From Egicoccus sp. AB-alg6-2 (GTDB lineage Bacteria > Actinomycetota > Nitriliruptoria > Nitriliruptorales > Nitriliruptoraceae), in assembly GCF_041821025.1 (NCBI RefSeq), contig NZ_JBGUAY010000008.1, forward strand, positions 1 through 64,000: a stretch of 64,000 bases of DNA, given 5' to 3'. Made by a program: the position numbers and the translations under genes. This document shows, piece by piece, positions 8,829 through 17,625 of this stretch (position 1 is its first letter; every line of letters begins with the position of its first letter). The notes beneath the pieces were generated by a model. It saw only the letters and a program-made list of their open reading frames with translations. It was not told the origin of the DNA and made no database searches.

Positions 8829-10424
8829 GTGCTCACCCGCGACGGCGGCGTCGAACTGGCGGCACGCCTGCGGGCACTGGCGCTCGCGGGACGCCGGCTC
8901 GGCCGCAGCGAGCACGAGGACGAGGTCTACGACCTCGCGGTCGACGTCGCCGTCCGCAGCCTCTACGCCGACGCGGCGTCGCTGTCGCGGTTCGACCGCG
9001 CCGAGGGCGTGGCGCGCACGCTCCGCAACCACGGTGACCTCGCCGGCTGGGAACAGCCGCGCCCCCTGGACGAGACCTACCGCCTGGAGGGCGTCCGTGG
9101 GCTGGTCGCCGTGCTGCTGCAGGGGCGATCCTGGCTGGGCACGGTCGACGATCCCGAGCTGCCCGACGTCGACCGTGACCTGCTGCGCTCGCTGGACAAG
9201 CACGCGGCGCTGTCGGTCCCGGTGTTCGTCGGCGGCGAGGTCTGGGGCGACCTCTACGTCACCCGCCGGCGCGGCCGCCCGCCGTTCGGCGAGCTCGAGC
9301 TGGTCCTGGCCCAGACCCTGGCCGGCCTGGTCGGTGCGGCGCTGCGTCACCTCAAGGATCGGGCCGTCCTGCACGAGCTCGCCTACCGCGACCGCCTCAC
9401 CGGCCTGGCCAACCGTCGCGCCGTCGACGAGCGGCTGGAAGCGATCTTCGCTGCCGAGACGCTGCGCGCACCCGTGGCGATCGTGCTCGGCGATGTCAAC
9501 GAGCTCAAGCAGGTCAACGACGAGCGCGGCCACAGCGAGGGCGACCGTCTCCTTCGTGACGTCGCCGCCATCCTGACCACCGAGATCTCGCACCATCCCG
9601 GCGGCCTCGCCGCCCGTATCGGCGGCGACGAGTTCTGCCTCGTGCTCGAAGGCGTCGACGAGGAGGAGGTCCGCCGCATCACCCAGCGCGTGCGGGCGGC
9701 CACCGGCGAGCTACCCACCGGCGGCGGTCTCGCCTGCGGGTACGCCATCGTGGACCGCCGGCCCGGCGGGGCACCGACCGCGGCCGCCGCCACCCGTGCA
9801 CTGCTTCGCCTGGCCGATGCGATGCAGTACCGCGAGAAGCGTCAGGCGCGGGCCTTCCGCGACGGACGCGTCGCCGAACTGCCGGTGCTCGCGCCCCGCT
9901 ACGAGACCGGCGCCACGGAGCGTGCGATCGGCCGGCAGGTGGCCGCCGCGGCCCTGCAGGCGATGCAGTCGGCGCCCGACGACGCCGAGCACCGCCTGTC
10001 CGCACTCGCCGCCAGTGTCGCCGCCTCGCTCGGAGCGGCGTCCTGGTGGGTCTCGCGCAGCCAGGGTGACGCGCTCGAGATCTGCCGAGGCGAGTACCTG
10101 CGGCGCGGAGACAGCGGACCGGGCCACCAGCCGGTGGTCGTCGGCGACCGCTATCTGCTGGCCGACTACCCGGCGTCCGCCGACGCCCTCCGTGGCGCGG
10201 CGTTCTACGCCACGATCGAGGACGGCGAGATCAGCGAGCGCCAGTTCCTCGCCGCCAACGGCTACGTGGCCATCCTCGGGACGGGCGTGACCCGCAACGG
10301 CGTCGGCTGGCTGGTCGAGATCTGCGCCGACGCTCTCACGCAGCCGCTCGCGCCCCACGAGGGCCTGATGCTGACGTTGACGCTGCTGGCCGGTGGCAGC
10401 GACCCCGCCGACGCCGTCACCTGA
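8829..10424 (+). CDS. GAF-GGDEF-GAF protein, probable diguanylate cyclase
   Basis: A 531-residue cytosolic protein. Residues about 20-175 look like a GAF sensor. Residues about 185-345 form a GGDEF domain with an intact RIGGDEF active-site motif and DRLTGLANRR at its start, so it can plausibly make cyclic di-GMP. The C-terminal part, about 370-525, resembles a second GAF-like sensor. No EAL domain is present. No membrane segment is seen. It follows hflX at eight bases and is probably co-transcribed with it. No PilZ protein or other c-di-GMP effector was recognised nearby. Confidence 0.8.
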   Translation: MLTRDGGVELAARLRALALAGRRLGRSEHEDEVYDLAVDVAVRSLYADAASLSRFDRAEGVARTLRNHGDLAGWEQPRPLDETYRLEGVRGLVAVLLQGRSWLGTVDDPELPDVDRDLLRSLDKHAALSVPVFVGGEVWGDLYVTRRRGRPPFGELELVLAQTLAGLVGAALRHLKDRAVLHELAYRDRLTGLANRRAVDERLEAIFAAETLRAPVAIVLGDVNELKQVNDERGHSEGDRLLRDVAAILTTEISHHPGGLAARIGGDEFCLVLEGVDEEEVRRITQRVRAATGELPTGGGLACGYAIVDRRPGGAPTAAAATRALLRLADAMQYREKRQARAFRDGRVAELPVLAPRYETGATERAIGRQVAAAALQAMQSAPDDAEHRLSALAASVAASLGAASWWVSRSQGDALEICRGEYLRRGDSGPGHQPVVVGDRYLLADYPASADALRGAAFYATIEDGEISERQFLAANGYVAILGTGVTRNGVGWLVEICADALTQPLAPHEGLMLTLTLLAGGSDPADAVT

Positions 10425-10472
10425 GCGACGCGGGGGCGGGCGGCCGGCCCCGCAGCCGGCTGGGCCTGGCGG

Positions 10473-10841
10473 TCAGCGAGCCGGGAGCAGGACCACGGTC
10501 CAGGCCTCGACCTGCGAGGAGTCGAAGCCGTTCAGCCGGACCAGATCGTCGAGGTGGCGGCGGGTGTCCACGCCTTCGGGGGCGGTCGCGGCGGCCACCT
10601 CCCACAGGCTCTCACCCGGCTGCACGACCACGTGGCCCGCGACCTTGTCGGCCAGTTCCGCCTCGGCCCCGACACGTCCGATCGCCACGGTGAGCGCGAA
10701 CGCGATCAGGACCAGCCCCAACACCGCGACCGCCCGCCGACGCCACAGCACGGCCGTGCTGGGGCGACGCACCACGCGATCCGCGTGACGCGGCGTGACG
10801 CCCTGGCTGCGGGCGACGTCCGTCAGGGTCAGGGTGCTCAT
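10473..10841 (-). CDS. LysM-domain membrane protein divergent from lexA, probable SOS cell-division inhibitor
   Basis: 122 residues: a cytoplasmic N-terminus, one membrane segment (about 36-54), then an extracytoplasmic LysM domain (about 68-120, VVVQPGESLWEVAAA). It is divergent from lexA and the intergenic region carries four SOS boxes. LysM membrane proteins in exactly this place are SOS-induced division inhibitors: YneA in Bacillus and ChiZ (Rv2719c) in Mycobacterium. The same role here is inferred from architecture and position. The ATG at 10841 was chosen over longer forms because those would run through the operators. Confidence 0.75.
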   Translation of the reverse strand: MSTLTLTDVARSQGVTPRHADRVVRRPSTAVLWRRRAVAVLGLVLIAFALTVAIGRVGAEAELADKVAGHVVVQPGESLWEVAAATAPEGVDTRRHLDDLVRLNGFDSSQVEAWTVVLLPAR

Positions 10842-10931
10842 CGTGGGACTCCTCGGGTGCTGGGGCTGCGAGCCGTTCGGCCGTGTGGCGAACCTACGAA
10901 GGTGGTGTGACATGCCCGCCGCCGCGGTGAT

Positions 10932-10945
10932 CGAACGGGTGTTCT
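10932..10945. promoter_or_regulatory. LexA/SOS box 1
   Basis: CGAACGGGTGTTCT matches the Gram-positive/actinobacterial SOS box (CGAAC-N4-GTTCG) with one mismatch in the last base. It is the box closest to the LysM gene, about 90 bases upstream of its start. Confidence 0.8.
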
Positions 10946-10957
10946 GTTCCAGTGAAG

Positions 10958-10971
10958 CGAACGCGTGTTCG
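10958..10971. promoter_or_regulatory. LexA/SOS box 2
   Basis: CGAACGCGTGTTCG is an exact CGAAC-N4-GTTCG box. It starts 26 bases after box 1. Confidence 0.88.
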
Positions 10972-10988
10972 GTGGTCAAGCGGATTTC

Positions 10989-11002
10989 CGAACGGGTGTT
11001 CG
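10989..11002. promoter_or_regulatory. LexA/SOS box 3
   Basis: CGAACGGGTGTTCG is an exact CGAAC-N4-GTTCG box, 31 bases after the start of box 2 and about 90 bases upstream of lexA. Confidence 0.88.
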
Positions 11003-11038
11003 CATCCGGCGCGCGTTCGTGTTACGGTCACCATCGTC

Positions 11039-11052
11039 CGAACGCCCGTTCG
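11039..11052. promoter_or_regulatory. LexA/SOS box 4
   Basis: CGAACGCCCGTTCG is an exact box and the nearest to lexA. It ends 27 bases before the GTG start, a place where bound LexA would block its own transcription. Confidence 0.85.
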
Positions 11053-11079
11053 CTTCGGTGCCTTACGAGGAGTTCGCCC

Positions 11080-11733
11080 GTGACCGAGCAACCGCGCGAC
11101 ATCAGCACCCTCACGGCGCGTCAGCGCGCCATCCTCGAGGTGATCCACGCCCACGTCGACGCCCACGGCTACCCGCCGTCGGTGCGCGAGATCGGCGACG
11201 CGGTCGGGCTGAAGTCGACGTCGTCGGTCCACGCCCAGCTCGAGACGCTCGAGACCAAGGGGTACCTGCGCCGCGATCCGACCAAGCCGCGGGCGTTGGA
11301 GATGGGGCGCGATCCGCAGACCTCGCTCGAGATGCGGCCCGGCAGTTCGCGCAACGTGCCGCTGGTCGGCGAGATCGCGGCCGGTGGCCCCATCCTGGCC
11401 GAGGAACGCGTCGACGCCATGTACGCCCTGCCGAAGGAGCTCGTCGGAGACGGGCAGCTGTTCATGCTCCGGGTGCGTGGTGAGTCGATGATCGACGCCG
11501 GTGTGCTCGACGGCGACCTGGTCGTGGTGCGCGAACAGCCGACGGTCGAGCAGGGCGAGATGTGTGCGGCGCTGATCGACGGCGAGGCGACCGTGAAGTT
11601 CTTCCGGCGTACCCGGGCGGGTGAGGTGTACCTCGATCCCGCCAACGAGGCGTACGAGCCGATCCCGGTCACGCCGGGCCAGGACGCCTCGATCATGGGC
11701 AAGGTCGTCACCGTGATGCGCTCGGTCCGCTGA
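11080..11733 (+). CDS. lexA: SOS repressor LexA
   Basis: 217-residue transcriptional repressor that cleaves itself when RecA is activated by DNA damage. A winged-helix DNA-binding domain (residues about 9-70, YPPSVREIGDAVGLKS) is joined to an S24 peptidase domain. The self-cleavage site is Ala101-Gly102 in EIAAGGP, and the catalytic dyad is Ser136 (GESMID) and Lys173 (TVKFF). The GTG start at 11080 follows ACGAGGAG. Four SOS boxes upstream indicate autoregulation together with the divergent LysM gene. Confidence 0.96.
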   Translation: MTEQPRDISTLTARQRAILEVIHAHVDAHGYPPSVREIGDAVGLKSTSSVHAQLETLETKGYLRRDPTKPRALEMGRDPQTSLEMRPGSSRNVPLVGEIAAGGPILAEERVDAMYALPKELVGDGQLFMLRVRGESMIDAGVLDGDLVVVREQPTVEQGEMCAALIDGEATVKFFRRTRAGEVYLDPANEAYEPIPVTPGQDASIMGKVVTVMRSVR

Positions 11734-11763
11734 CCGGCGCGCCTGGTCCGGAGCCGCGGTCGG

Positions 11764-13023
11764 TCAGGAACGCTCGGCGCGATCGCTGCCGGGGGCGATG
11801 AGCCGGCCGACGTAGATCACCTGCGCCGTCAGGGCGACGAAGCCGGCCGTGGCGAGGTAGAAGCCGGTCGGCAGGGGCAGTGCGGTCGGGATGATCGCGC
11901 CGACGACCCACGCCAGGGCGAACAGCGTCTCGGAGCGGGTGAAGGCCAGGCCGCGCCGCTCCTCGCCGACGCTGCCCTGGAGCAGGCCGTCGAACGCGAG
12001 CTTGGCGGTGCCCCAGGCGAAGCCGGCCGACAGCGCGAGGAAGGCCCCGGTGGCGAGTCCGAACAGCTGCCCGGCGAGGAAGGCGGCCGCGGCCTCGAGC
12101 GCGAGTGCCGCCACGACCATCGGTTCCTCGCGCAGACGCTGCTCGAGGTAGGGCGCGGCCAGCGAGGCCAGGGCGAAGCCGAGCCCACCGGCACCGATCA
12201 GGGCGCCGAAGTCCAGCAGCGCCGCCTCCTGCTCGTGGAAGGCGAACGCGAGCAGCAGCAGCAGGAAGCCGTTGAGCCCCCGCACGACGGCGGTGGTGAG
12301 CTGGGCCGCTCGGACCGAGGCAGGCAGGTGGACGCGCAGCAACATGCGCAGCTCCCGGCGGTCGGGCGCCGCCGCTGGTGGCGTCCGGGGTGCGGGATCG
12401 GGGAGTCGGCGGCCGAGCCAGGCGGTCACGGCCGCCGCCACCGCGGCGAGCACCATCGCGGCCACCGTCCCACCGAGCCACAGTGCGCCGGCACCGACCG
12501 GGGCGACGGCCACGCCGGCCAGGGCCCCGATCCAGGCCAGCCGACCGTTCGCCGCCACGAGCGCATGCGGCGAGTCCAGCGCGATGGGCAACAGCGAATG
12601 GCGCACGATGGCATGGACGCGCGACAGGAGCAGAAGCCCGAAGGCGGCGGGGAACAGCCACCAGCCCCCGGGGCGTACGGCGATCAGCAGCGCGAGCAGG
12701 CACCGCCCGACGGCCGCGCCGACCAGGGCTGCCCGAAGCGCCAACGGCGAGCGGCGCAGGAGGCGACCGAGCACCGGTCCGATGACTGCGAACGGCGCCA
12801 CCGTCAGGACCAGGTAGAGCGCGACGTTGGCACGCGCTTCGGTCGACGGGACGCCGAAGAACAGGGTGCCGGCCAGGCCGATGGCCACCAGCGTGTCGTG
12901 CGAGGTGCTCGCGACCTGCACCAGCGCGAGGTCGCGGAAACCGGTCCCGCCCGTCTCGAACAGGCGGCGGATCCGCTCACGGAGGCCGCCGCCCCGGCCG
13001 CGGCCCCGCACCCCCCGGTTCAC
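11764..13023 (-). CDS. MFS-type multi-pass transporter-like protein
   Basis: 419 residues with about ten to twelve hydrophobic segments in two halves separated by a Pro/Ala-rich cytoplasmic loop near residue 210, and an Arg/Gly-rich N-terminus. This is the general plan of the major facilitator superfamily. No substrate-specific motif was recognised. It lies convergent with lexA, 30 bases apart, and upstream on the minus strand is nrdR, so nrdR and this gene may be in one transcript. Confidence 0.65.
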   Translation of the reverse strand: MNRGVRGRGRGGGLRERIRRLFETGGTGFRDLALVQVASTSHDTLVAIGLAGTLFFGVPSTEARANVALYLVLTVAPFAVIGPVLGRLLRRSPLALRAALVGAAVGRCLLALLIAVRPGGWWLFPAAFGLLLLSRVHAIVRHSLLPIALDSPHALVAANGRLAWIGALAGVAVAPVGAGALWLGGTVAAMVLAAVAAAVTAWLGRRLPDPAPRTPPAAAPDRRELRMLLRVHLPASVRAAQLTTAVVRGLNGFLLLLLAFAFHEQEAALLDFGALIGAGGLGFALASLAAPYLEQRLREEPMVVAALALEAAAAFLAGQLFGLATGAFLALSAGFAWGTAKLAFDGLLQGSVGEERRGLAFTRSETLFALAWVVGAIIPTALPLPTGFYLATAGFVALTAQVIYVGRLIAPGSDRAERS

Positions 13024-13132
13024 GACGCCGGCCGACGCGTCGGGATCGGCGACACGACGCGGCTCCTTCCGGGCACGGGCGGCCGACTCTAATCGCCGCC
13101 GCTGTGCCCGCGGGTGGCCGGCACGGCGCGGA

Positions 13133-13609
13133 TCAGACCCGGTCCGGCGCCTTCGGCGGTGCGTCCTTGCGCAACGTGAGCAGCGCCTCCTCGAAGTCCT
13201 CGGGCCCCTGGAAGTCCTTGTAGACCGAGGCGAAGCGGACGTAGGCGACGTCGTCGAGCTCGTGCAGCTGGGCCAGGACCTTGAGGCCGACCTGCTCGGA
13301 GGTCACGGCGCGGGCGCCCCCGGCGCGCAGGGACTGTTCGACCCGGGCGGCGGCCCGCTCGAGGTCCTCCTGCGACACGCGCCCCTTGGCGGCACGGGCC
13401 ATGCCGTCGAGGACCTTCTGGCGCGAGAAGGGGGTCACGGCACCGGAACGCTTGTGCACGTTCAGTTCCGGCAGCTCGACGCGTTCGAACGTGGTGAACC
13501 GGGTCCCGCACACCCGGCATTCGCGACGACGCCGGATGGCGGCGCCGTCGGGCGTCGGACGCGAGTCGACGACCTTGTCGTCATCGACGCCGCATTCGGG
13601 ACAGCGCAC
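13133..13609 (-). CDS. nrdR: Transcriptional repressor NrdR
   Basis: Nucleotide-sensing repressor of ribonucleotide reductase genes. The N-terminal zinc ribbon has Cys3/Cys6 (CPEC) and Cys31/Cys34 (CRVC), followed by RRRREC and the ATP-cone domain (about 49-139). The length, 158 residues, fits the family. The GTG at 13609 gives the usual start just before the first CPxC; a start at 13681 would add 24 atypical residues. The likely target, nrdJ, is 10 kb away and carries two matching operator boxes. Confidence 0.93.
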   Translation of the reverse strand: MRCPECGVDDDKVVDSRPTPDGAAIRRRRECRVCGTRFTTFERVELPELNVHKRSGAVTPFSRQKVLDGMARAAKGRVSQEDLERAAARVEQSLRAGGARAVTSEQVGLKVLAQLHELDDVAYVRFASVYKDFQGPEDFEEALLTLRKDAPPKAPDRV

Positions 13610-13737
13610 GGGAAGGTCGTTTCCTGCTCGGGTAGCGGGACGGTACGGCCTGTCGCGGTCGTGGCCGAGCATCCGCGTCACGCCGGGCGCACGCGGAGGC
13701 CCGTGGCCGGTCGCGCGCCGTTGACTAGGGTCGCGTC

Positions 13738-14616
13738 ATGAGCGATCCACTCCGCCCCGAAGACGACACCCCGGTGCCGGTCGGGCCACCCGCCCTCGGC
13801 ATGACGCTGGCCCCGCAGGCGGAGCTCGTCGACGGCTGGCTGGCCCGTGACCTCGAGGTACCGACGGGGCTGGACGGCCCGGCCGGGATCCTGCAGGGTG
13901 GCTTCGCCGCCGGCCTGGCCATCGACGCCGCCCGCGCCGCGGACCGCTTCGGCGCCCCGCTGACCAGCGTCGACGCGAAGCTGTTCGCGCCGACGCCCCT
14001 CGGGAAGACGCTGCAGGTGCGGGTGCGGCCCACCGAGACCACGGCGACCTACGAGGTCGAGACCCGCGACGGCGACCAGGTGCTGGTCGCCGCGACGGTC
14101 GAGTTGGCCGGCCACGACGACGCGCCGCGTGTGTACGACCTGATCGAGCTCGCCCACGTACCGGTACCGCCGGGCCGTTCCGAGTCGCCGTTCCCGCACT
14201 GCTTCGTGTGCGGCGCCGATCCCCAGCACCCGCACGGCCAGCGGCTGCTGCCCGCCTGGGCCGGCGAGGGACAGATCAGCATCCCGTGGGTGTGCGACGA
14301 GGAGCTCGCTGACGAGCAGGGATTCATCGACCCGCTGTTGGTCGCGGCGGTGCTGGACTGCCCGACCGTGTGGTCCGCCTGGCACGCGGTCGAGGCCAAC
14401 GGCTGGGAGGGCGCGCTGCTGGCCCACTACCACGTGCGCTTCTTCGGCGACGCGCCCGCGATGGATCCCCTGCGCACGGTCGCCCGCTTCGACGGCGTCG
14501 ACGGCCGCGAGGTCCGGGCCCGCGGGGCGCTCATCGACGAGGACGGCGTCGTCTATGCCATGTCCTCGGCGCTGCACATCGGCGTCGCACGGCTTCCTGC
14601 GCCGCCGGCGGCATGA
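13738..14616 (+). CDS. Double hotdog-fold protein, thioesterase-like
   Basis: 292 residues with two hotdog-like halves. The first contains GPAGILQGGFAAGLAIDAAR, the substrate-helix pattern of the acyl-CoA thioesterase/PaaI class, and the second begins near FPHCFVCGADP. The FxHCFVCG motif is common in actinobacterial hypothetical proteins of this class. The ATG at 13738 stands about 130 bases from divergent nrdR. The downstream peptidase overlaps its stop (ATGA). A fatty-acyl or aromatic-acyl thioesterase role is plausible, but the substrate is unknown. Confidence 0.6.
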   Translation: MSDPLRPEDDTPVPVGPPALGMTLAPQAELVDGWLARDLEVPTGLDGPAGILQGGFAAGLAIDAARAADRFGAPLTSVDAKLFAPTPLGKTLQVRVRPTETTATYEVETRDGDQVLVAATVELAGHDDAPRVYDLIELAHVPVPPGRSESPFPHCFVCGADPQHPHGQRLLPAWAGEGQISIPWVCDEELADEQGFIDPLLVAAVLDCPTVWSAWHAVEANGWEGALLAHYHVRFFGDAPAMDPLRTVARFDGVDGREVRARGALIDEDGVVYAMSSALHIGVARLPAPPAA

Positions 14617-15740
14617 CCACGGACCTGCGCGCCGCCATGCGGGACCGGCAGGCCGGCATGCTCGACGACCTCGCCGTCCTGGTCGGCACCGAGTCGCCCT
14701 CGGACGACCTGGTCGCCACCGCACGCTGCGCGCAGGTCGTCGCCGACCTCGGCCGCCGCCTGCTCGGCGCGTCTCCGCAGACGCTCACTGCGCAGGGCCG
14801 CACCCACCTGGCATGGCGGTTCGGGACCCCGAGGGTGCTGCTGCTCGGCCATTTCGACACGGTCTGGCCCATCGGCACGCTCGCCCGCTGGCCCTTCGAG
14901 GTGCGCGACGGCATGGCGACCGGACCGGGCGTGTTCGACATGAAGGCGGGCATCGTGGCCGGCTTCCACGCGCTCGCGGCGCTGGACGACCTCGACGGCG
15001 TCGCCGTCCTGCTGACCTCCGACGAGGAGATCGGCTCGGACACCTCGCGAGCGATCATCGAGGACACCGCGCGCGGGCTCGACGCCGTGCTCGTCCTCGA
15101 ACCCAGCGCCGCCGGTGCGGTGAAGGTGGGACGCAAGGGCGCATCGAACTACGAGCTCGCGATCCGGGGACGCGCGGCCCATGCCGGGCTCGAGCCGGAG
15201 AACGGCATCAACGCGCTGGTCGAACTGGCCCACCAGGTGCTCGCACTGCAACGGTTGGCCCGCCCCCACGAGGGCACCACGGTGACCCCGACGGTCGCTT
15301 CCGCCGGTACGGGCACCAACGTCGTGCCCGAGCTCGCGCGGGTCGCCGTCGACGTGCGGGTCGCCACCGTCGCGGAGCAGGCCCGCGTCGACGCCGCCAT
15401 CCGGACCACCGCAGCCGTGCTGCCCGGGGCCCGGCTGAGCGTCGGGGGCGGACCGAACCGCCCTCCGCTGGCCGAGGAGATGAGTCGGCCGCTGTACGAG
15501 CGTCTCGTCCGCGTCGCCACGACGCTCGGACTGGACCCGCCCGGTGCGGCGCACGTCGGCGGCGCCTCCGACGGCAACTTCACCGCCGCGCTCGGCGTGC
15601 CGACGCTCGATGGCCTCGGGGCCGTCGGCGACGGTGCCCACGCCGAGGGCGAACACGTCGAGGTGGCGTCGCTGCCCGAGCGGGCCGCGGTGGTCGCGGC
15701 CCTGACCGACGAGTTGCGGCGCGGTGGCAGCCGGCGGTGA
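14613..15740 (+). CDS. M20-family metallopeptidase, glutamate carboxypeptidase-like
   Basis: 375-residue zinc amidohydrolase of the M20/ArgE/CPG2 family. Metal-site blocks are LLLGHFDTVWP (His and Asp), GPGVFDMKAG (bridging Asp), SDEEIGS (catalytic Glu and metal Glu) and LEPS. The dimerisation domain starts at about residue 170 with GRAAHAGLEPENGINA. The final metal His lies in DGAHAEGEHVE. It probably hydrolyses a C-terminal amino acid or an N-acyl group from a small substrate. The start codon overlaps the stop of the upstream hotdog gene. Confidence 0.85.
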   Translation: MTTDLRAAMRDRQAGMLDDLAVLVGTESPSDDLVATARCAQVVADLGRRLLGASPQTLTAQGRTHLAWRFGTPRVLLLGHFDTVWPIGTLARWPFEVRDGMATGPGVFDMKAGIVAGFHALAALDDLDGVAVLLTSDEEIGSDTSRAIIEDTARGLDAVLVLEPSAAGAVKVGRKGASNYELAIRGRAAHAGLEPENGINALVELAHQVLALQRLARPHEGTTVTPTVASAGTGTNVVPELARVAVDVRVATVAEQARVDAAIRTTAAVLPGARLSVGGGPNRPPLAEEMSRPLYERLVRVATTLGLDPPGAAHVGGASDGNFTAALGVPTLDGLGAVGDGAHAEGEHVEVASLPERAAVVAALTDELRRGGSRR

Positions 15741-16575
15741 GGCGTTGAGCCGCGAAGACGTCGCGGTGCTGCGGTGTCCGCACTGCGGCCAGGCGCTCGC
15801 CCGGGACGAACGCGTGTGGCGGTGCCTGTCCGGGCACAGTTTCGACGTCGCCAGGCAGGGCTACGTGAACCTGCTCGCCGGCGCGAAGACACCCGGCGGT
15901 GACACGGTTCCGATGGTCGAGGCCCGCGAACGGGTGCTGTCGGCGGGGCATCTCGACGTGGTGACCGCGTCGCTGACGGCCGCCTGCGACGACCTTCCCG
16001 CCGGGATCCTGGTCGACGTCGGCGCCGGCACCGCACATCACCTCGTCCGGTTGCGTCGGGCGTTGGGGGAGCGACGTGCCGTCGCGATCGACGTCTCGGT
16101 GCCTGCGGCCAGGCGTGCGGCGCGCGCCGACCCCGAGGCCACGACCGTCGTTGTCGCCGACGTGTGGCGCCCCTGGCCCCTGATGGACAGCGTCGCCGCG
16201 GCCGTGCTGGTCGTGTTCGCTCCGCGCAACGCCGCCGAGGCCGCGCGCGTGCTCGTGCCGCGTGGCCGGCTGGTCGTGGTGACGCCCGCGGATGAGCACC
16301 TCGCCGAACTGCGGGAACGGCTCGGCCTGCTGGCCATCGAACCGGGCAAGGACGAGCGGCTCCGCGCCGAACTGGCCCCTCACCTCGACCACCTCGACAC
16401 CCGTGAGATCCGCACACAGGTCCACGTCGACCGGGCCGACGCGGCCGCGTTGGCCACCATGGGCCCGACCGGGCACCACCTCGACGCCGCGCAACTGCAG
16501 GAGCGGGCCGCCGCGCTCGCGGCGACGACGACCGTGACGGTCGCCGTGCGCGTGCATCGTTTCGTGCGCCGGTGA
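15724..16575 (+). CDS. RlmA-type 23S rRNA (guanine-N1)-methyltransferase
   Basis: 283 residues. The N-terminal zinc finger CPHCG...WRCLSGHSFD (about 19-40), followed by RQGYVNLL, is the signature of RlmA-type enzymes that methylate N1 of G745/G748 in 23S rRNA. The SAM-binding motif LVDVGAGTAHH lies near residue 97. The last part, GPTGHHL, matches the family's terminal block. It overlaps the peptidase gene by 17 bases. An internal TTG at 15745 is another possible start. Actinobacterial relatives include macrolide-resistance-associated RlmA(II), so the exact guanosine is uncertain. Confidence 0.8.
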   Translation: MAAGGEALSREDVAVLRCPHCGQALARDERVWRCLSGHSFDVARQGYVNLLAGAKTPGGDTVPMVEARERVLSAGHLDVVTASLTAACDDLPAGILVDVGAGTAHHLVRLRRALGERRAVAIDVSVPAARRAARADPEATTVVVADVWRPWPLMDSVAAAVLVVFAPRNAAEAARVLVPRGRLVVVTPADEHLAELRERLGLLAIEPGKDERLRAELAPHLDHLDTREIRTQVHVDRADAAALATMGPTGHHLDAAQLQERAAALAATTTVTVAVRVHRFVRR

Positions 16576-16595
16576 CGCCGGTGCCCGGCGCCCCC

Positions 16596-17480
16596 TCAGG
16601 TGTCGCGGCGCTCCACCAGGACCCGTCGGCCGTGCGCGCCGGTGTCGTCGGACCACTCGTCGACGACCTCGAGGCGGCCGTCCCCACGTCGCTGGAGGCG
16701 TGCCCGCCCGCGGCCGACGACCTCGACCCCGCCGGTGTGGCGTTCCTCGGTGTGCACGAACCGGTAGCGGAACACGTCGTCGACCAGGATCCCGGCCAGC
16801 TCGCCGTCGGTCATCCGGTGTGCGTGGTAACGCGCGATCGCCCGACGTCCCTCCTGCAGGAACTTGAACTCGAGCCCGTGACCTCGGGGCCCCTCGATGG
16901 TCTGGTCGACCTCGAACCACAGCCCGTGCAGGTCGTAACCGCGCCCGGCGAGCCGGTGACGGCCGCCCTCCCAGTCCCCACGTGTGAGCGCGTAGCCCCA
17001 CTCGTTGGCGGCCGGACCGTCGGGCGTGGCGCGGTAGGAGTCGCGGTAGCGGGCCTCCATCCGGAAGCCGGCGGCGTTGAAGGCGCGCTGCATCGGCACG
17101 TTGTGCTCGTGGGCACGGCCGTGCAGCCGCAAGAGGTGGGGATTGGCCTGGAAATGGTGGTCGGCGAGCTGGCGCAGCACCTCACGACCGACGCCCTTGC
17201 CGCGCAACTGCGGGGCGATGCGGATCGACATCCGCGCGTCCTCGCCGTCGAGGCCGGTGACGAGGGTGAAGCCGCCGGGTGTGCCGTCGACCACGATCGC
17301 CCAGCCCCAGCGGTCGTCGGACGCCCACACGCCCTCGTCCAGTTCGGCCGCGAGCTTCTCGACGTCCCAGCCGTAGCCGCGCGCGAGCGCCGACGCGGTC
17401 GCGCGATCCACCTCGACGATCCACTCGGCGTCGTCGGAGACGAGCACGCGGAGATGGACCTCCGGTCGGTCGGCAGCCAC
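16596..17480 (-). CDS. GNAT-family N-acetyltransferase
   Basis: 294 residues. The acetyl-CoA-binding motif A is seen in RIAPQLRGKGVGREVLRQL (about 93-111), and AHEHNVPMQRAFNAAGFR completes a GNAT fold in the first half. The second half (about 170-294) is an additional domain without a recognised family. The gene is convergent with the rRNA methyltransferase gene (20-base gap) and divergent from the amidase. The acceptor substrate is unknown. Confidence 0.75.
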   Translation of the reverse strand: MAADRPEVHLRVLVSDDAEWIVEVDRATASALARGYGWDVEKLAAELDEGVWASDDRWGWAIVVDGTPGGFTLVTGLDGEDARMSIRIAPQLRGKGVGREVLRQLADHHFQANPHLLRLHGRAHEHNVPMQRAFNAAGFRMEARYRDSYRATPDGPAANEWGYALTRGDWEGGRHRLAGRGYDLHGLWFEVDQTIEGPRGHGLEFKFLQEGRRAIARYHAHRMTDGELAGILVDDVFRYRFVHTEERHTGGVEVVGRGRARLQRRGDGRLEVVDEWSDDTGAHGRRVLVERRDT

Positions 17481-17625
17481 GAAACGCCCCTCGTCGTCGA
17501 CCCGGCACCGCCGTGCACTGACGGTGCAGAACGTACACGTACCACGTCGCGCGAGCCGATGGGAGGACGCTTACGGTGGGTGCCCCCAGGCGCACGACGC
17601 GTCACGCCGACCCGCTGGACGAGCC

